From an uncultured Lachnospiraceae bacterium (GTDB lineage: Bacteria > Bacillota > Clostridia > Lachnospirales > Lachnospiraceae), in contig CAJUID010000001.1 of the NCBI GenBank assembly GCA_910585905.1, forward strand, positions 62,001 to 126,000: a stretch of 64,000 nt of DNA, given 5' to 3'. Positions within the stretch are counted from its first letter, which is position 1. The number at the start of each line of letters is the position of its first letter. The notes under the pieces are model-generated. The model was not told the DNA's origin. It made no database searches and saw nothing but the letters and a program-made list of their open reading frames with translations. Made by a program: the position numbers and the translations under genes. Shown here piece after piece: positions 25,596-34,245 of the stretch.

Positions 25596-27911
25596 TCAAC
25601 TAAACAATAAACCACCTGCCGGACAAATATTATCATATACTTTAACTACCATAATGCTCAAGTCATCTCCCGGTGCCATGTCCCAATGCGATACGGCATC
25701 ATCCAACAGCCTATCTGCCATATCCTGCGGACTTAGGTTTTCTTCTAGATACAACTGGATCAATTCTTCCAGCTCTCCTTCTTCCGCCATAAAACTGTCC
25801 GACACGCCATCCGTCATCATTATAACATAATCGCCTGCTGATATGCCAGATTTTCTCATATATGGCTCAATCTCACTCATTACACCAATAGGCAGCGCTT
25901 CCCCCTCAATCTGCTCAATCTCTCCTTGATGGCAGAGATATGTTGTGCTGGCACCGCATTTTACAAACTGGCAGCTCTTTTGATATAGATTTAATACTGC
26001 AATATCTGCCGTTGCAAACCCCCTCGCCTCCTCACCAGATGTATAAATTGAATTAATCAGCCGCAGCGCAGAGCTTTCTGAAAAACCTGCCTCCGTCATC
26101 TTCTCCAAAAGCTCAATCACTTGCTCACTCTCCTCAGAAGCGCTATCTCCGCTCCCCATACCATCGGAAAGCGCCATCAAAAGTTCACCACTCGGAAGGT
26201 ACATGCAGGAAAAAGTATCCCCAGAAATTTCCTCTCCCTCTTTCGGAAGGCGGCTTACCCCTGTAACCGCCTTAAGCCTGGCACTTTCCTCAAAGATAAA
26301 GTCCTCCTCTTCACGTGGAAATACCTTGCGGCACTCTTCCCGCGGCATCATATGAAAGCCTAGCACCTCTGAAACTGCCTGTCCGACTTCCCTCGTAGTC
26401 ACATACCGCCCTCTCCATGTCCTGCCCCTTAGGTGTGCTTCTAACCTTCCGTCGTACTTCTCATAAAATGCAATATCTGACAATATCACCCTTCGTTTCC
26501 GCAGCTCTTTTCTTAGCTTCTCCTGCAAATCTGCCGGAAGCTTCTGCACATTTGGCAGCTTTTCCGATAATTCCCCCACAATATCACCCACTTCGCGCAT
26601 CTGTTCTGCGATTACGCGCTGATTCTGCATCATTTTATTCTGAAATCCCATCGCCATATTTGCCAAATGGATATTCTGGTTTGCCTCAGACAAAAATCGC
26701 TCCTGATGAATGCATTCCCTCGTAAATTCTGAAGGCATCTGATCTAACATAATCTGTCCCTGCTCACATGCGACCGCCATCGTCCCAAACATTTCCGGGC
26801 GCAGCAGGGCAATCTGCCCCCTACAGCTCTCACAATTCTCACAGCGGCTGCACACTTCTCCCGCCATCAGCTCCATAATACTGCGCACATCTCCCTGTTT
26901 TATTGAAACATCCTCGGAATTCTTTGCAAGCGATGCCGAAAGGTTCCGAAAAGATTCTGAAAAATCTTTTAGCTTGTACTTCATTAGATTTTGAAGCTTC
27001 TCACTCTCCCAATTATCTTCCCAGCTTCCGGCGTGAATGCGGATTTTCCCCAAAAAACGCTCTGGAACCAAAAGGAATATAGCGCCCGCTATTCCAATGC
27101 CCTCCAACTCCCCCATCTCCGGTATACTCTGCTCCACCAAAAAACTGAGTGCAAAAGCCAGCATAAAGAAACTAATGCAGGACATCAACCGCCCCTGTTC
27201 CCTGAGCATCCCTGCACAAATCCCCATCAACGCCAGTGCCCCGATCATACTGCTTTCCCAGCCACAAAAAAACAACACACATCCTCCAACCGCTCCGGCA
27301 ACTGCACCCGCACCGGTCCCATAACAATATCCCATTGCAAGAGTCAAAAGATAAACTATAATCAAGACAATGGAAATTTTAGCAATCATTACATTTGGAA
27401 GCCCCAATACCCCAAATGCGCCTAACAGTACCAGGCTGATAATCTCCTCATTCCCCAGGCTCTGCCCCTTCTTTGCATGCAATAAAAAATGCAGTCCATC
27501 ATATAGTGCCCTGGTTGACACCAATGCAAGTACCGTCTCCAAAAATCCCATCCAGATTTCCGATGTACTGTGCGGCATCAAAGACAGCCGAAATGCAGTA
27601 AGCACCCCAACCGCAGCACACAGTAATATAGCCGCATGTCCCATGCGCACAGTCAGATTTCGCTTTTCCAACAAGTCAACGGCCAAAATTACGGCCAACA
27701 TCGCCATTGCACTGCTAAGTACATTTTCCATAGGAAATACTGTAAGCATCCCCAGAATCACACTGATTCCAACCGATAATTTTGAACCCTCCTCCGTATA
27801 ACTGGCTGCAAAATAAGCAATTCCAATCGGATTGATGCCAAAGAGGTTTACCCGCCCCAGTAAAAAACCAAGCACAATCTGTAACAATATCCTCTTGTGA
27901 AAGTTTTTCAT
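25596..27911 (-). CDS. spoIIE: Stage II sporulation protein E (serine phosphatase)
   Basis: 771 residues. About ten hydrophobic segments fill the first 300 residues (membrane domain), then a central region with a cysteine cluster (VCSRCENCESC), and a C-terminal PP2C phosphatase domain (about 560-771) with LSDGMGSGDSASEE, MMTDGVSDS and DDLSIMVVKV carrying the metal aspartates. SpoIIE dephosphorylates SpoIIAA to release sigma-F in the forespore and acts at the polar septum. ATG 27911 is chosen because it abuts the conserved leader, exactly as in the ankyrin gene. It has its own leader and lies downstream of a divIC terminator. Confidence 0.97.
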   Translation of the reverse strand: MKNFHKRILLQIVLGFLLGRVNLFGINPIGIAYFAASYTEEGSKLSVGISVILGMLTVFPMENVLSSAMAMLAVILAVDLLEKRNLTVRMGHAAILLCAAVGVLTAFRLSLMPHSTSEIWMGFLETVLALVSTRALYDGLHFLLHAKKGQSLGNEEIISLVLLGAFGVLGLPNVMIAKISIVLIIVYLLTLAMGYCYGTGAGAVAGAVGGCVLFFCGWESSMIGALALMGICAGMLREQGRLMSCISFFMLAFALSFLVEQSIPEMGELEGIGIAGAIFLLVPERFLGKIRIHAGSWEDNWESEKLQNLMKYKLKDFSESFRNLSASLAKNSEDVSIKQGDVRSIMELMAGEVCSRCENCESCRGQIALLRPEMFGTMAVACEQGQIMLDQMPSEFTRECIHQERFLSEANQNIHLANMAMGFQNKMMQNQRVIAEQMREVGDIVGELSEKLPNVQKLPADLQEKLRKELRKRRVILSDIAFYEKYDGRLEAHLRGRTWRGRYVTTREVGQAVSEVLGFHMMPREECRKVFPREEEDFIFEESARLKAVTGVSRLPKEGEEISGDTFSCMYLPSGELLMALSDGMGSGDSASEESEQVIELLEKMTEAGFSESSALRLINSIYTSGEEARGFATADIAVLNLYQKSCQFVKCGASTTYLCHQGEIEQIEGEALPIGVMSEIEPYMRKSGISAGDYVIMMTDGVSDSFMAEEGELEELIQLYLEENLSPQDMADRLLDDAVSHWDMAPGDDLSIMVVKVYDNICPAGGLLFS

Positions 27912-28022
27912 AATTTGCACCAAGCCTCAAACGAAATGTGGACATTTCCATTTGAGGCGCAAACACAAGGGGTGAAAGATGTGTGTTTGCATTTTATCCT
28001 TCCTTCTTTTTTTCTTTCACCC
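27912..28022 (-). promoter_or_regulatory. Structured leader directly before spoIIE (homolog of the ankyrin-gene leader)
   Basis: About 111 bases that align end to end with 18912-19020 (plus). Shared blocks include CAAACACACATCTTTC, GCCTCAAATG and GCTTGGTG-CAAATTATG. Hairpin 2 is perfect here: GCCTCAAA with TTTGAGGC, and GAAATGT with ACATTTC. The arms differ in sequence from the other copy yet still pair. The right arm holds GAGG, the only ribosome-site-like sequence near the ATG. Confidence 0.78.
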
Positions 28023-28249
28023 TTCTCCATTCCTGCCAAGTGAACATAGTCCCCGTAAGCCTTTTTTTTGCATTTCGCAATATATGTAATAACGTTGCAG
28101 GAACAAAGTATAGAAAAGGTATTTCGCAAAATTTGTCAAATCATAAGTTCAAAGGAAAAAAAATATTCGACACAAGGTGCAAGTTTCCTATTCGGGTTCA
28201 AGTGCCTAAAGGTCTGAATTTCCTTTGCATGCCTATTAACATAAAAAAA

Positions 28250-28291
28250 TAGAACCCGACTTCGCTTAAATGCTCCATCAGGTTCTACTCT
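28250..28291 (-). terminator. Terminator after divIC
   Basis: On the minus strand TAGAACCTGA and TCGGGTTCTA form the stem, followed by TTTTTTT. It overlaps the divIC stop, so spoIIE needs its own promoter. The 373-base divIC-spoIIE gap otherwise holds the spoIIE leader and no gene. Confidence 0.8.
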
Positions 28292-28593
28292 TCTGATTCT
28301 GGTTCAAATATAATCTCACCCTTATATACTAATCCAAATTTCTCTCTGGCAACTTCCTCTGCATACTCATCCGTCTTAACGTACTCCTTAAACTGTTCCA
28401 GCCCTTTTTTATCTTCATCCAGTTCCTTCTTCTGTTTTTCCAACTCTTTTATCTGGCTAATGCATTCCTCCCTCTGCGTATGCAAAACACTCTGCTTGTA
28501 AAACAAAGTTCCACAAACTACCAGCGTCACCACAATAACACCAAACACTGTTGCCGGGCTTAACCGCTTACGGCGCTTCCTCACAAATCTCAC
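28285..28593 (-). CDS. divIC: Septum formation initiator / DivIC-like protein
   Basis: About 102 residues: a basic cytoplasmic head (VRFVRKRRKRLS), one transmembrane helix (VFGVIVVTLVVCGTLFY), and an extracellular coiled coil (ECISQIKELEKQKKELDEDK) ending in YAEEVAREKFGLV, the FtsL/DivIC signature. It joins the FtsL-DivIB complex at the division septum. The start is uncertain: GTG 28593 gives a typical length with AGAAAG upstream, while the frame stays open to 28692. The position between yabQ and spoIIE is canonical. Confidence 0.9.
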   Translation of the reverse strand: MRFVRKRRKRLSPATVFGVIVVTLVVCGTLFYKQSVLHTQREECISQIKELEKQKKELDEDKKGLEQFKEYVKTDEYAEEVAREKFGLVYKGEIIFEPESEE

Positions 28594-28742
28594 CAGCTTT
28601 CTTCTTTCTAAAATTTCACAATATGGTGTATATATTAATTGTTTTTTACACCACATGTTGTGCAATCCCTTCACTCCCCAAAAGTCCTGCAACCCCTTAT
28701 TTTATAAGGCTTTGGCGCTATAAGGGTATTTCCTATGATATA

Positions 28743-29168
28743 CTATTTGCCAGACTTTTGCAATTGTTTTTTCTTCTTGATTTCTACTTTTCGGAGCATT
28801 TTTCTGACACTAAAATGTCGTTTTATTTTAGAAAGAAAACCAAGGAATCTGCGCTTAGGCTTTTCCAAATAACGACGCCCAAATCTGCTCAGCATTCGGC
28901 TGATTCCCCCTTCATATAGAAGCCCTCCTAGGATTACAGCAAGAACACCATACCAACGGATTTCCCCATTATTATATAGAAAAAACACAGCATACACCGG
29001 AATCGACACCAAAGACCAGTATAAAATGTCCTCTGCCCAGATTACCACTTTGTGGTGCGGAACCAGCCAGCGCAGAAAACGAAATAGGTCGTATCCACAG
29101 ATTAATGCCATCCCAAGGCAAAGCATAACCAACAGGAAACGAACCTGTCCCATGATAATTTCGCTCAC
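28743..29168 (-). CDS. yabQ: Spore cortex biosynthesis protein YabQ
   Basis: 141 residues with four to five hydrophobic segments (RFLLVMLCLGMALICGYDLF, WSLVSIPVYAVFFLY, YGVLAVILGGLLYE) and a very basic tail. The GTG start overlaps the yabP stop (GTGA) and has AGGGAGG eight bases upstream, so the two genes are translationally coupled. YabQ is needed for spore cortex formation in Bacillus and sits in the forespore outer membrane. Confidence 0.93.
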   Translation of the reverse strand: MSEIIMGQVRFLLVMLCLGMALICGYDLFRFLRWLVPHHKVVIWAEDILYWSLVSIPVYAVFFLYNNGEIRWYGVLAVILGGLLYEGGISRMLSRFGRRYLEKPKRRFLGFLSKIKRHFSVRKMLRKVEIKKKKQLQKSGK

Positions 29169-29464
29169 TGGAACATCCTCCCTAAAAATGAGGTCGCTTT
29201 CTTTTGTGTATCCTCATGGTCTGAGTAAGCAAAACTATCAATCCTTCCGTCTACATCAACCTCGCCTTTTTCTAAGGACAGACGGTTTACATGAAGCTCA
29301 TCTCCCCGAATCAAAAGAATTCCCTGCTCTGTCTCCAAGTAAACTTCCTTCGCATCAAAGGAAAGTACATCACGCACTCCCGATAACACTGCAGTTTTTC
29401 TTGCATTTAAATATACCTTATGTACATTTACCTTTCTATTTTCTTCATACATTCGCTCATCCAT
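29165..29464 (-). CDS. yabP: Sporulation protein YabP
   Basis: 99 residues, the usual size, with the YabP/YqfC-like beta-rich pattern NARKTAVLSGVRDVLSFDAK, then EVYLETEQGILLIRGDELHV and LSLEKGEVDVDGRID. It works with YabQ in sporulation; the biochemical role is unknown. GGAGG precedes the ATG. A Bacillus-like sigma-E-type promoter was not searched for reliably. Confidence 0.95.
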   Translation of the reverse strand: MDERMYEENRKVNVHKVYLNARKTAVLSGVRDVLSFDAKEVYLETEQGILLIRGDELHVNRLSLEKGEVDVDGRIDSFAYSDHEDTQKKATSFLGRMFQ

Positions 29465-29598
29465 TCAAAAAGCCTCCTCCTACACTTTTTATCCAAAATA
29501 TATTAATAATTCTTAAGGATATTAAAGTATATGAGAAAGCCTATCATTTTATCACTGATACTTTCACGCAGTGAAAGTTTTACTAAAAAAACACTCTT

Positions 29599-29838
29599 TT
29601 ACAGCACCTTATATAGTTCCTTTGCCTCTTCTTTCTTATAGGTTTCTTCGATACTCAGAACTTCTACTTTTACTGTCTTATCACCAAATGTAATTTCAAT
29701 CACATCCCCTACCTTGATATTTAAAGACGCTTTTGCTACTTTTCCATTCACCATAATTCTTCCTGCATCACAGGCTTCGTTCGCCACCGGACGCCTCTTA
29801 ATCAACCTTGAAACCTTTAAATATTTATCAAGCCGCAT
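29599..29838 (-). CDS. rqcP: S4-domain ribosome-associated quality-control protein RqcP
   Basis: 79 residues, almost entirely one S4 RNA-binding domain: MRLDKYLKVSRLIKRRPVAN, ACDAGRIMVNGKVAKAS and VGDVIEITFG. The homolog (YabO/Hsp15-like, RqcP) binds the stalled 50S subunit with RqcH to support C-terminal alanine tailing. GGAGGG lies upstream of the ATG. It is placed between HU and yabP as in other Firmicutes. Confidence 0.93.
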   Translation of the reverse strand: MRLDKYLKVSRLIKRRPVANEACDAGRIMVNGKVAKASLNIKVGDVIEITFGDKTVKVEVLSIEETYKKEEAKELYKVL

Positions 29839-29914
29839 TTCAAATCCCTCCTATCATCTTTCTTCATCTATGAAATCTAACAGATTTAACTTCCAATTAT
29901 AATAATAACTCAAA

Positions 29915-29944
29915 AACAGAAAAGAGGTTGTCCAGAACAACCTC
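29915..29944 (-). terminator. Terminator after HU
   Basis: AGGTTGT (29925-29931) and ACAACCT (29937-29943) with a five-base loop, followed on the minus strand by CTTTTCTGTTTTT. It lies between hup and rqcP, so it would release much of the abundant HU transcript. Confidence 0.75.
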
Positions 29945-29974
29945 CATTCAACTCATAATAATATAAACTCCATG

Positions 29975-30250
29975 CTACTCGTTCACTGCATCCTTTAATG
30001 CCTTACCAGCCTTAAACTTAGGAGCCTTGGATGCTTTAATCTTCATCTTTTCACCAGTCAATGGGTTTCTACCCTCTCTAGCTGCTCTCTCAATCACTTC
30101 AAATGTACCAAATCCAACCAACTGAATCTTTTCACCCTTTTTTAACTCATCGGAAACAACATCGATAAAAGCCTTCAAAGCCTTCTCAGAATCTTTCTTA
30201 GAAAGCTCTGCCTGCTCAGCGATTGCTGCAACTAATTCTGTCTTGTTCAT
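29975..30250 (-). CDS. hup: DNA-binding protein HU
   Basis: 91 residues, full length: MNKTELVAAIAEQAELSKKD, the GFGTFEV turn, and the DNA-wrapping arm GRNPLTGEKMKIKASKAP. It is a nucleoid-compacting dimer. GAGGAGG stands about seven to eight bases from the ATG. It leads the sporulation/division block and has its own terminator. Confidence 0.98.
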   Translation of the reverse strand: MNKTELVAAIAEQAELSKKDSEKALKAFIDVVSDELKKGEKIQLVGFGTFEVIERAAREGRNPLTGEKMKIKASKAPKFKAGKALKDAVNE

Positions 30251-30413
30251 GGATAAATCCTCCTCAAATAATAATTTCCGTAAAAACTTACAAATCTATT
30301 TATACCCTCATTATGCCTATTTGTCAAGAATTTTCGGTAATTCTTTCCCTTTTTTTCTGCATAATTCCAGTTATTTTTCTTTTTTCGGAATATCAACAAT
30401 TATTTTCTTCTTT

Positions 30414-30755
30414 TTAAACCAATTTCTCATATTTTGCGCGTTCTTCCAACAATTCCTGATACTTGTCCAAAAGACCTTCGTCTGACCCTGCACGCAGCGG
30501 CTCCACAATTTCTGAAATAATATGAAACAGCGACGTCAAACCCAGATTTGCAATAAGTCCCTTCAGCGTATGTGCATTCTCAAATCCTTTTTTAATATCA
30601 TGTTTCTTAAGCGCATCCTCTAACTGCGGAAAACAGGGATCTTCCATCGCTTGTGTATAACACTCAAAATAAAACTCTTCATCATCTAAAAAACGCTCCA
30701 TCACTTCGTCAATATTACATCCCCATGATCTTAATTCTTCAAGCCTGCTATCCAT
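30414..30755 (-). CDS. HPt (histidine phosphotransfer) domain protein
   Basis: 113-residue stand-alone HPt four-helix bundle with the phospho-accepting histidine in NAHTLKGLIANLGL (about residue 62). It would relay phosphate between a hybrid kinase and a response regulator; no such partner lies in the window. The start at 30755 has GGGGGC about seven bases upstream. It is downstream of spoVT but separated by a very strong 22-bp hairpin. Confidence 0.88.
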   Translation of the reverse strand: MDSRLEELRSWGCNIDEVMERFLDDEEFYFECYTQAMEDPCFPQLEDALKKHDIKKGFENAHTLKGLIANLGLTSLFHIISEIVEPLRAGSDEGLLDKYQELLEERAKYEKLV

Positions 30756-30894
30756 AATATGCCCCCTTTCTTATTTATAATAATTCGGGTGCCTGGATAC
30801 CTAACCATGCTGATACCTGACAACCAAAACAATAGTAAACGGATTCTCCCAAATGCTGATGTATCACTGGCCGTGAAATATATTCAAATATAAC

Positions 30895-30943
30895 GACAGA
30901 GAAAGTCCCTTTGTTAAATTATAACAAAGGGACTTTCTCTGTC
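30895..30943. repeat. 22-bp perfect inverted repeat downstream of spoVT
   Basis: Arms 30895-30916 and 30922-30943 are fully complementary with a five-base loop. It lies 50 bases past the spoVT stop. No U-run follows on the minus strand, so it may be a transcript-end or mRNA-stabilising hairpin rather than a classical terminator. Confidence 0.85.
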
Positions 30944-30991
30944 AAGGCAGTGGTTACGGCAATTTTCGTCCACAAGCAACCTTTTTTCAAC

Positions 30992-31534
30992 CTACTGTTC
31001 CATCTGCTTTCCAAGAAAATTAGCAGCAAAAGTGACTAGATTTTCCTCTGCAGCACCAAATTTCTTTTCATTATTTTTAGTAAGCAGTATCACACTCCCC
31101 ATTACATCTCCCTCTACAATAATAGGACAAATAACCTCGCAGGCGTATTTCTTTTCCTCATTTGCCACTGGCACATAATCCTTTGTGTCATCTGTCATAA
31201 CCTTCTCTCTATTTGCAATCACCTTCTCCATTTCCTTACTGATTGGCTTCTGCAACAGCTCTTTCTTCCCGCTAGAAGAAACTGCAATAAAATGATCGCG
31301 ATCTGTTACAGCTACAATCCCACCGGAAGTCTGAGCCAGAGAATCCACATATTGCTTTGCCAGTTCTCCCAACTCCACAATAGGCGAATACTTTTTTAAT
31401 ATAATTTCCCCCTCTTTATCTGTATAAATTTCCAGTGAATCCCCTTCTCTGATGCGCAAGGTCTTCCTGATTTCTTTTGGTATCACTACGCGTCCTAAAT
31501 CGTCTATACGTCTTACAATTCCTGTTGCTTTCAT
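30992..31534 (-). CDS. spoVT: Stage V sporulation protein T
   Basis: 180 residues: an N-terminal AbrB-type swapped-hairpin DNA-binding domain (TGIVRRIDDLGRVVIPKEIR) and a C-terminal GAF-like domain (from about residue 55). SpoVT adjusts sigma-G-dependent transcription in the forespore. GGAGGAAG precedes the ATG. It is flanked on both sides by separate 22-bp perfect inverted repeats. Confidence 0.97.
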   Translation of the reverse strand: MKATGIVRRIDDLGRVVIPKEIRKTLRIREGDSLEIYTDKEGEIILKKYSPIVELGELAKQYVDSLAQTSGGIVAVTDRDHFIAVSSSGKKELLQKPISKEMEKVIANREKVMTDDTKDYVPVANEEKKYACEVICPIIVEGDVMGSVILLTKNNEKKFGAAEENLVTFAANFLGKQMEQ

Positions 31535-31733
31535 TCATTCTTCCTCCATTACCATAAATTTATGAGTTTTCTCATGTTTTTCATTTCGCTTGATTGGCTA
31601 TGGAGTTATTATGTGGAAAAAAAGCAATAATATTCAAAAGTATATTTTGGCAAAACACATTAGAAAGCCTTAAAATCCGCCTAATTGCAATAAAAACAGT
31701 ATAAAATTGAAATTCTCCATAATTATGCAATTC

Positions 31734-31791
31734 TTATCCTGAGCCTTAATTTCATATTTAAGTTAAAAAATGAAATTAAGGCTCAGGATAA
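31734..31791. repeat. 22-bp perfect inverted repeat between spoVT and padR
   Basis: Arms 31734-31755 and 31770-31791 are fully complementary around a 14-base AT-rich loop. It lies in the divergent promoter region, with no U-run on either side and no coding sequence. The rest of the 373-base gap (31535-31733) shows only AT-rich sequence that must hold the spoVT promoter. Confidence 0.85.
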
Positions 31792-31835
31792 TTCTCTCAA
31801 AAAGACTACTCTATTTGCTCTCTTTGACTTTCCTA

Positions 31836-31864
31836 TTGACATCTTCACTATGGCATGGTAATAT
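31836..31864 (+). promoter_or_regulatory. Promoter of the padR-DUF1700-DUF4097 operon
   Basis: TTGACA (31836-31841), 17 bases, TAATAT (31859-31864). An AT-rich near-palindrome (TATATATAAAATTTTTATATATG) follows between it and the start codon and is a plausible PadR operator. Confidence 0.78.
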
Positions 31865-31907
31865 ATAGAAAATTTATATATAAAATTTTTATATATGGAG
31901 TGACGAT

Positions 31908-32225
31908 ATGTACTATCCAATTTCTTCATTACTAATTGAATTCCTGATTTTATCTATGTTGGCTTCGAAGGATTCCTATGGTTATGAGATTAGCCAGACC
32001 ATTAAAATGGTCTCACAGATCAAAGAATCCACCTTATACCCAATTCTGCGCAAATTGGAAAACAACAGTCATGTAACCACATATGTCAGAGAATATCAAG
32101 GTAGAAAACGAAAATACTATACCATAACAGATAAAGGGAGAGAACAGCTTATCTTCTTAAAATCAGAATGGCAATCCTATCGCGATACCATTGATGGAAT
32201 TATAGAGGGGAGGATAAAACATTGA
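31908..32225 (+). CDS. PadR-family transcriptional regulator
   Basis: 105 residues, the short PadR form: winged helix with ILSMLASKDSYGYEISQTI, ESTLYPILRKLENNSHV and the wing YYTITDKGREQL. GGAG lies upstream of the ATG. Its stop overlaps the TTG start of the next gene, and both sit in one operon with a DUF4097 protein. In this common arrangement PadR represses its own operon and responds to envelope-active compounds; that response is knowledge of the family, not seen here. Confidence 0.95.
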   Translation: MYYPISSLLIEFLILSMLASKDSYGYEISQTIKMVSQIKESTLYPILRKLENNSHVTTYVREYQGRKRKYYTITDKGREQLIFLKSEWQSYRDTIDGIIEGRIKH

Positions 32226-32809
32226 ATCAGACAGAATATTTAAATCAGTTGAACCGATATCTGAAAAAATTACCAAAATCTGATTATGAAAATGCGATGG
32301 ACTATTTTACAGAATATTTTGAAGAGGCTGGGGAACAGCGGGCAATAGAGGAACTTGGGACACCCAAAGAAGCTGCTGCCGAAATTCTAAATAATCTCCT
32401 AAAACAAACTGCCAGAAATGACCAGTCCAAAAAAATCAACGGTCATTCCTTTAAACGAACAGCACTGATCTCTTATATGTCAATATTAACATTGCCCTAT
32501 GGACTTCCAGCAACCATCGGCATGATCTTTCTTATCATAGCTGTTACACTTATTATATCCTGCATAGTGCTGGCAGCTCTAATCTGCAGTATGATGCTCC
32601 TCTGGCTGGGGGCAAAATATCTGCTGCGTGGAATCATTGCACTGCCCCATTCCCGGTCTGGCGCTTTTATACTGGCCGGGACGGGCATTCTTGGAATCGG
32701 CCTATGGCTTCTTATCTCGCTATGTATCATTTGGCTTTATCAACGGACAATCCATAAAGGCATTCAGATTCTACAAAAATTTATCAAAGGGAAACGTAGC
32801 AGCGTATAA
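32222..32809 (+). CDS. DUF1700 (HAAS-domain) membrane protein
   Basis: 195 residues: an N-terminal HAAS domain (TEYLNQLNRYLKKLPKSDYE, then FEEAGEQRAIEELGTPKEAA) and four hydrophobic helices (about residues 75-185). The start is TTG, with GGGGAGG eight bases upstream, inside the last codons of padR (overlap TTGA). HAAS proteins are co-encoded with PadR regulators and DUF4097 proteins and probably form a membrane sensor or effector unit. Confidence 0.9.
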   Translation: MNQTEYLNQLNRYLKKLPKSDYENAMDYFTEYFEEAGEQRAIEELGTPKEAAAEILNNLLKQTARNDQSKKINGHSFKRTALISYMSILTLPYGLPATIGMIFLIIAVTLIISCIVLAALICSMMLLWLGAKYLLRGIIALPHSRSGAFILAGTGILGIGLWLLISLCIIWLYQRTIHKGIQILQKFIKGKRSSV

Positions 32810-32836
32810 CAAGATGCTGCGGAAATGGAGGGGAAT

Positions 32837-34165
32837 ATGAAACAATTAATGAAAATACTAGGTATCATAGGGATCATATTATGCATTAGCGGTCTTAGCA
32901 TGTTTGGTGTTGGCTACGCATTTGGCGGCAGTGACTATATTGCGACAACAGATTATGAAAATTACAAAAAAGCCCTGCACCTGACAGAACAAGCGGAACC
33001 AGAAGATACTGTAAACAATAAAGTTTCTTCTGATAATACAAAGACCGCAAAAAAAAATTCAAATAATGTAAAGACTTATAAATTAAAAAGCAAGAAACTT
33101 GGCTCTTTTTCCAGTATATCAGCCAACTTAAGCTATGTTGACCTGGTAATACAGCCATCAAAAGACCAAAACGCTTACTTATCTTATGAATTATTCTGCA
33201 AAAACAGCAAAAACCCATTCAGTTATAGCATCAAAAATGGCTGTTTATACTTAAAAGAATCTAACTTACAACCATGCTCCTTAAAAGAGGCAGTTATCAA
33301 AAAAAATAATATAGTCTTTGTGGGTAACAAGTCCGTATTTTTTAACAATACAAATCCGATTATTTTGTATGTTCCATCTAAAAAATCCTTTAAAAACAGC
33401 TTTTTCAATATGAAGGATGGCGATTTACATATGAATGGGCTTCATTGCCAAACCGCAAAGTTAAACCTAAAATATGGTGATACAACCATCAAAAAAACCT
33501 CCCTTGATAAAGCATCTATTACTACAATAGATGGCGATATTAACATGAATAACTTAACAGTTTCTAAAACTATCAACATAAAAACAGAAAACGGAGATAT
33601 CCTTGCTTCCAAAATGAAAGTTCCAGGGACGCTTTCATTAGACACGATAGATGGGGATATTAATGCCTCTAACCTCCATGTATCCGGCAATGTAAAAATT
33701 GATACAGAAGATGGGGATATAAACGTTTCTAGCCTTAGTGCATCCGGCAAAGTGCAAATTACCACAATAGATGGCGATATCAACGCCCCTAACCTTGGCA
33801 TATCCGGCGATTTACAAATTACGGTAGAAGATGGAGATATTAATATGCCAAATCTCCATGCATATGCCTCCGGAACCATAAAGATTGAAAGTGATTATGG
33901 TGATATCAATGCTTCTAGAATGTATTCTTTAGGCAAAGTCCAGCTGGACAGCAATGGTGGTGATATCCTGCTCCAGATTAACAAACAATGCATAAACCGC
34001 ATGTCCATTACTTTGGATGTAATGGATGGAAATATGTCCATTGGCAAATCACTACATGGCAGCAAAAAGAGGAGAGGGGACGGCTGGTCTTATACAAAAA
34101 AAGCAGCCAAAGGGAAAGCCAGTTTAAAAGTACGCACAAGAGAAGGGGACATCTCTGCTCAATAA
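32837..34165 (+). CDS. DUF4097 family beta-repeat protein, membrane-anchored
   Basis: 442 residues: an N-terminal membrane helix (IIGIILCISGLSMFGVGYAF), a linker, then a DUF4097 domain. From about residue 225 to 400 it shows seven or eight copies of a 20-residue repeat with the core TIDGDIN or TEDGDIN, expected to form a right-handed beta-helix or toast-rack outside the cell. The DNA repeat is also visible, with a period near 60 bases. GGAGGGGA precedes ATG 32837. It is last in the PadR operon and followed by a terminator. Confidence 0.92.
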   Translation: MKQLMKILGIIGIILCISGLSMFGVGYAFGGSDYIATTDYENYKKALHLTEQAEPEDTVNNKVSSDNTKTAKKNSNNVKTYKLKSKKLGSFSSISANLSYVDLVIQPSKDQNAYLSYELFCKNSKNPFSYSIKNGCLYLKESNLQPCSLKEAVIKKNNIVFVGNKSVFFNNTNPIILYVPSKKSFKNSFFNMKDGDLHMNGLHCQTAKLNLKYGDTTIKKTSLDKASITTIDGDINMNNLTVSKTINIKTENGDILASKMKVPGTLSLDTIDGDINASNLHVSGNVKIDTEDGDINVSSLSASGKVQITTIDGDINAPNLGISGDLQITVEDGDINMPNLHAYASGTIKIESDYGDINASRMYSLGKVQLDSNGGDILLQINKQCINRMSITLDVMDGNMSIGKSLHGSKKRRGDGWSYTKKAAKGKASLKVRTREGDISAQ

Positions 34166-34197
34166 CACCATTTCGATACATTTGATTCACACACGTA

Positions 34198-34245
34198 TTC
34201 CTAGAGCGTATTAAAAGATTTTTTAAACATGCTCTAGGAATTTTT
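34198..34245 (+). terminator. Terminator of the padR operon
   Basis: TTCCTAGAGC (34198-34207) and GCTCTAGGAA (34231-34240) with an inner AT stem, followed by TTTTT. Confidence 0.85.

Noticed and set aside
28020..28250. Promoter search upstream of spoIIE
   Set aside because: A TTGACA-like box is present, but no -10 box at proper spacing; a sigma-H promoter was not convincing by eye.
33500..34000. CRISPR-like array from regularly spaced repeats
   Set aside because: The repeats are in frame and encode the DUF4097 beta-helix; no spacers or cas genes are present.
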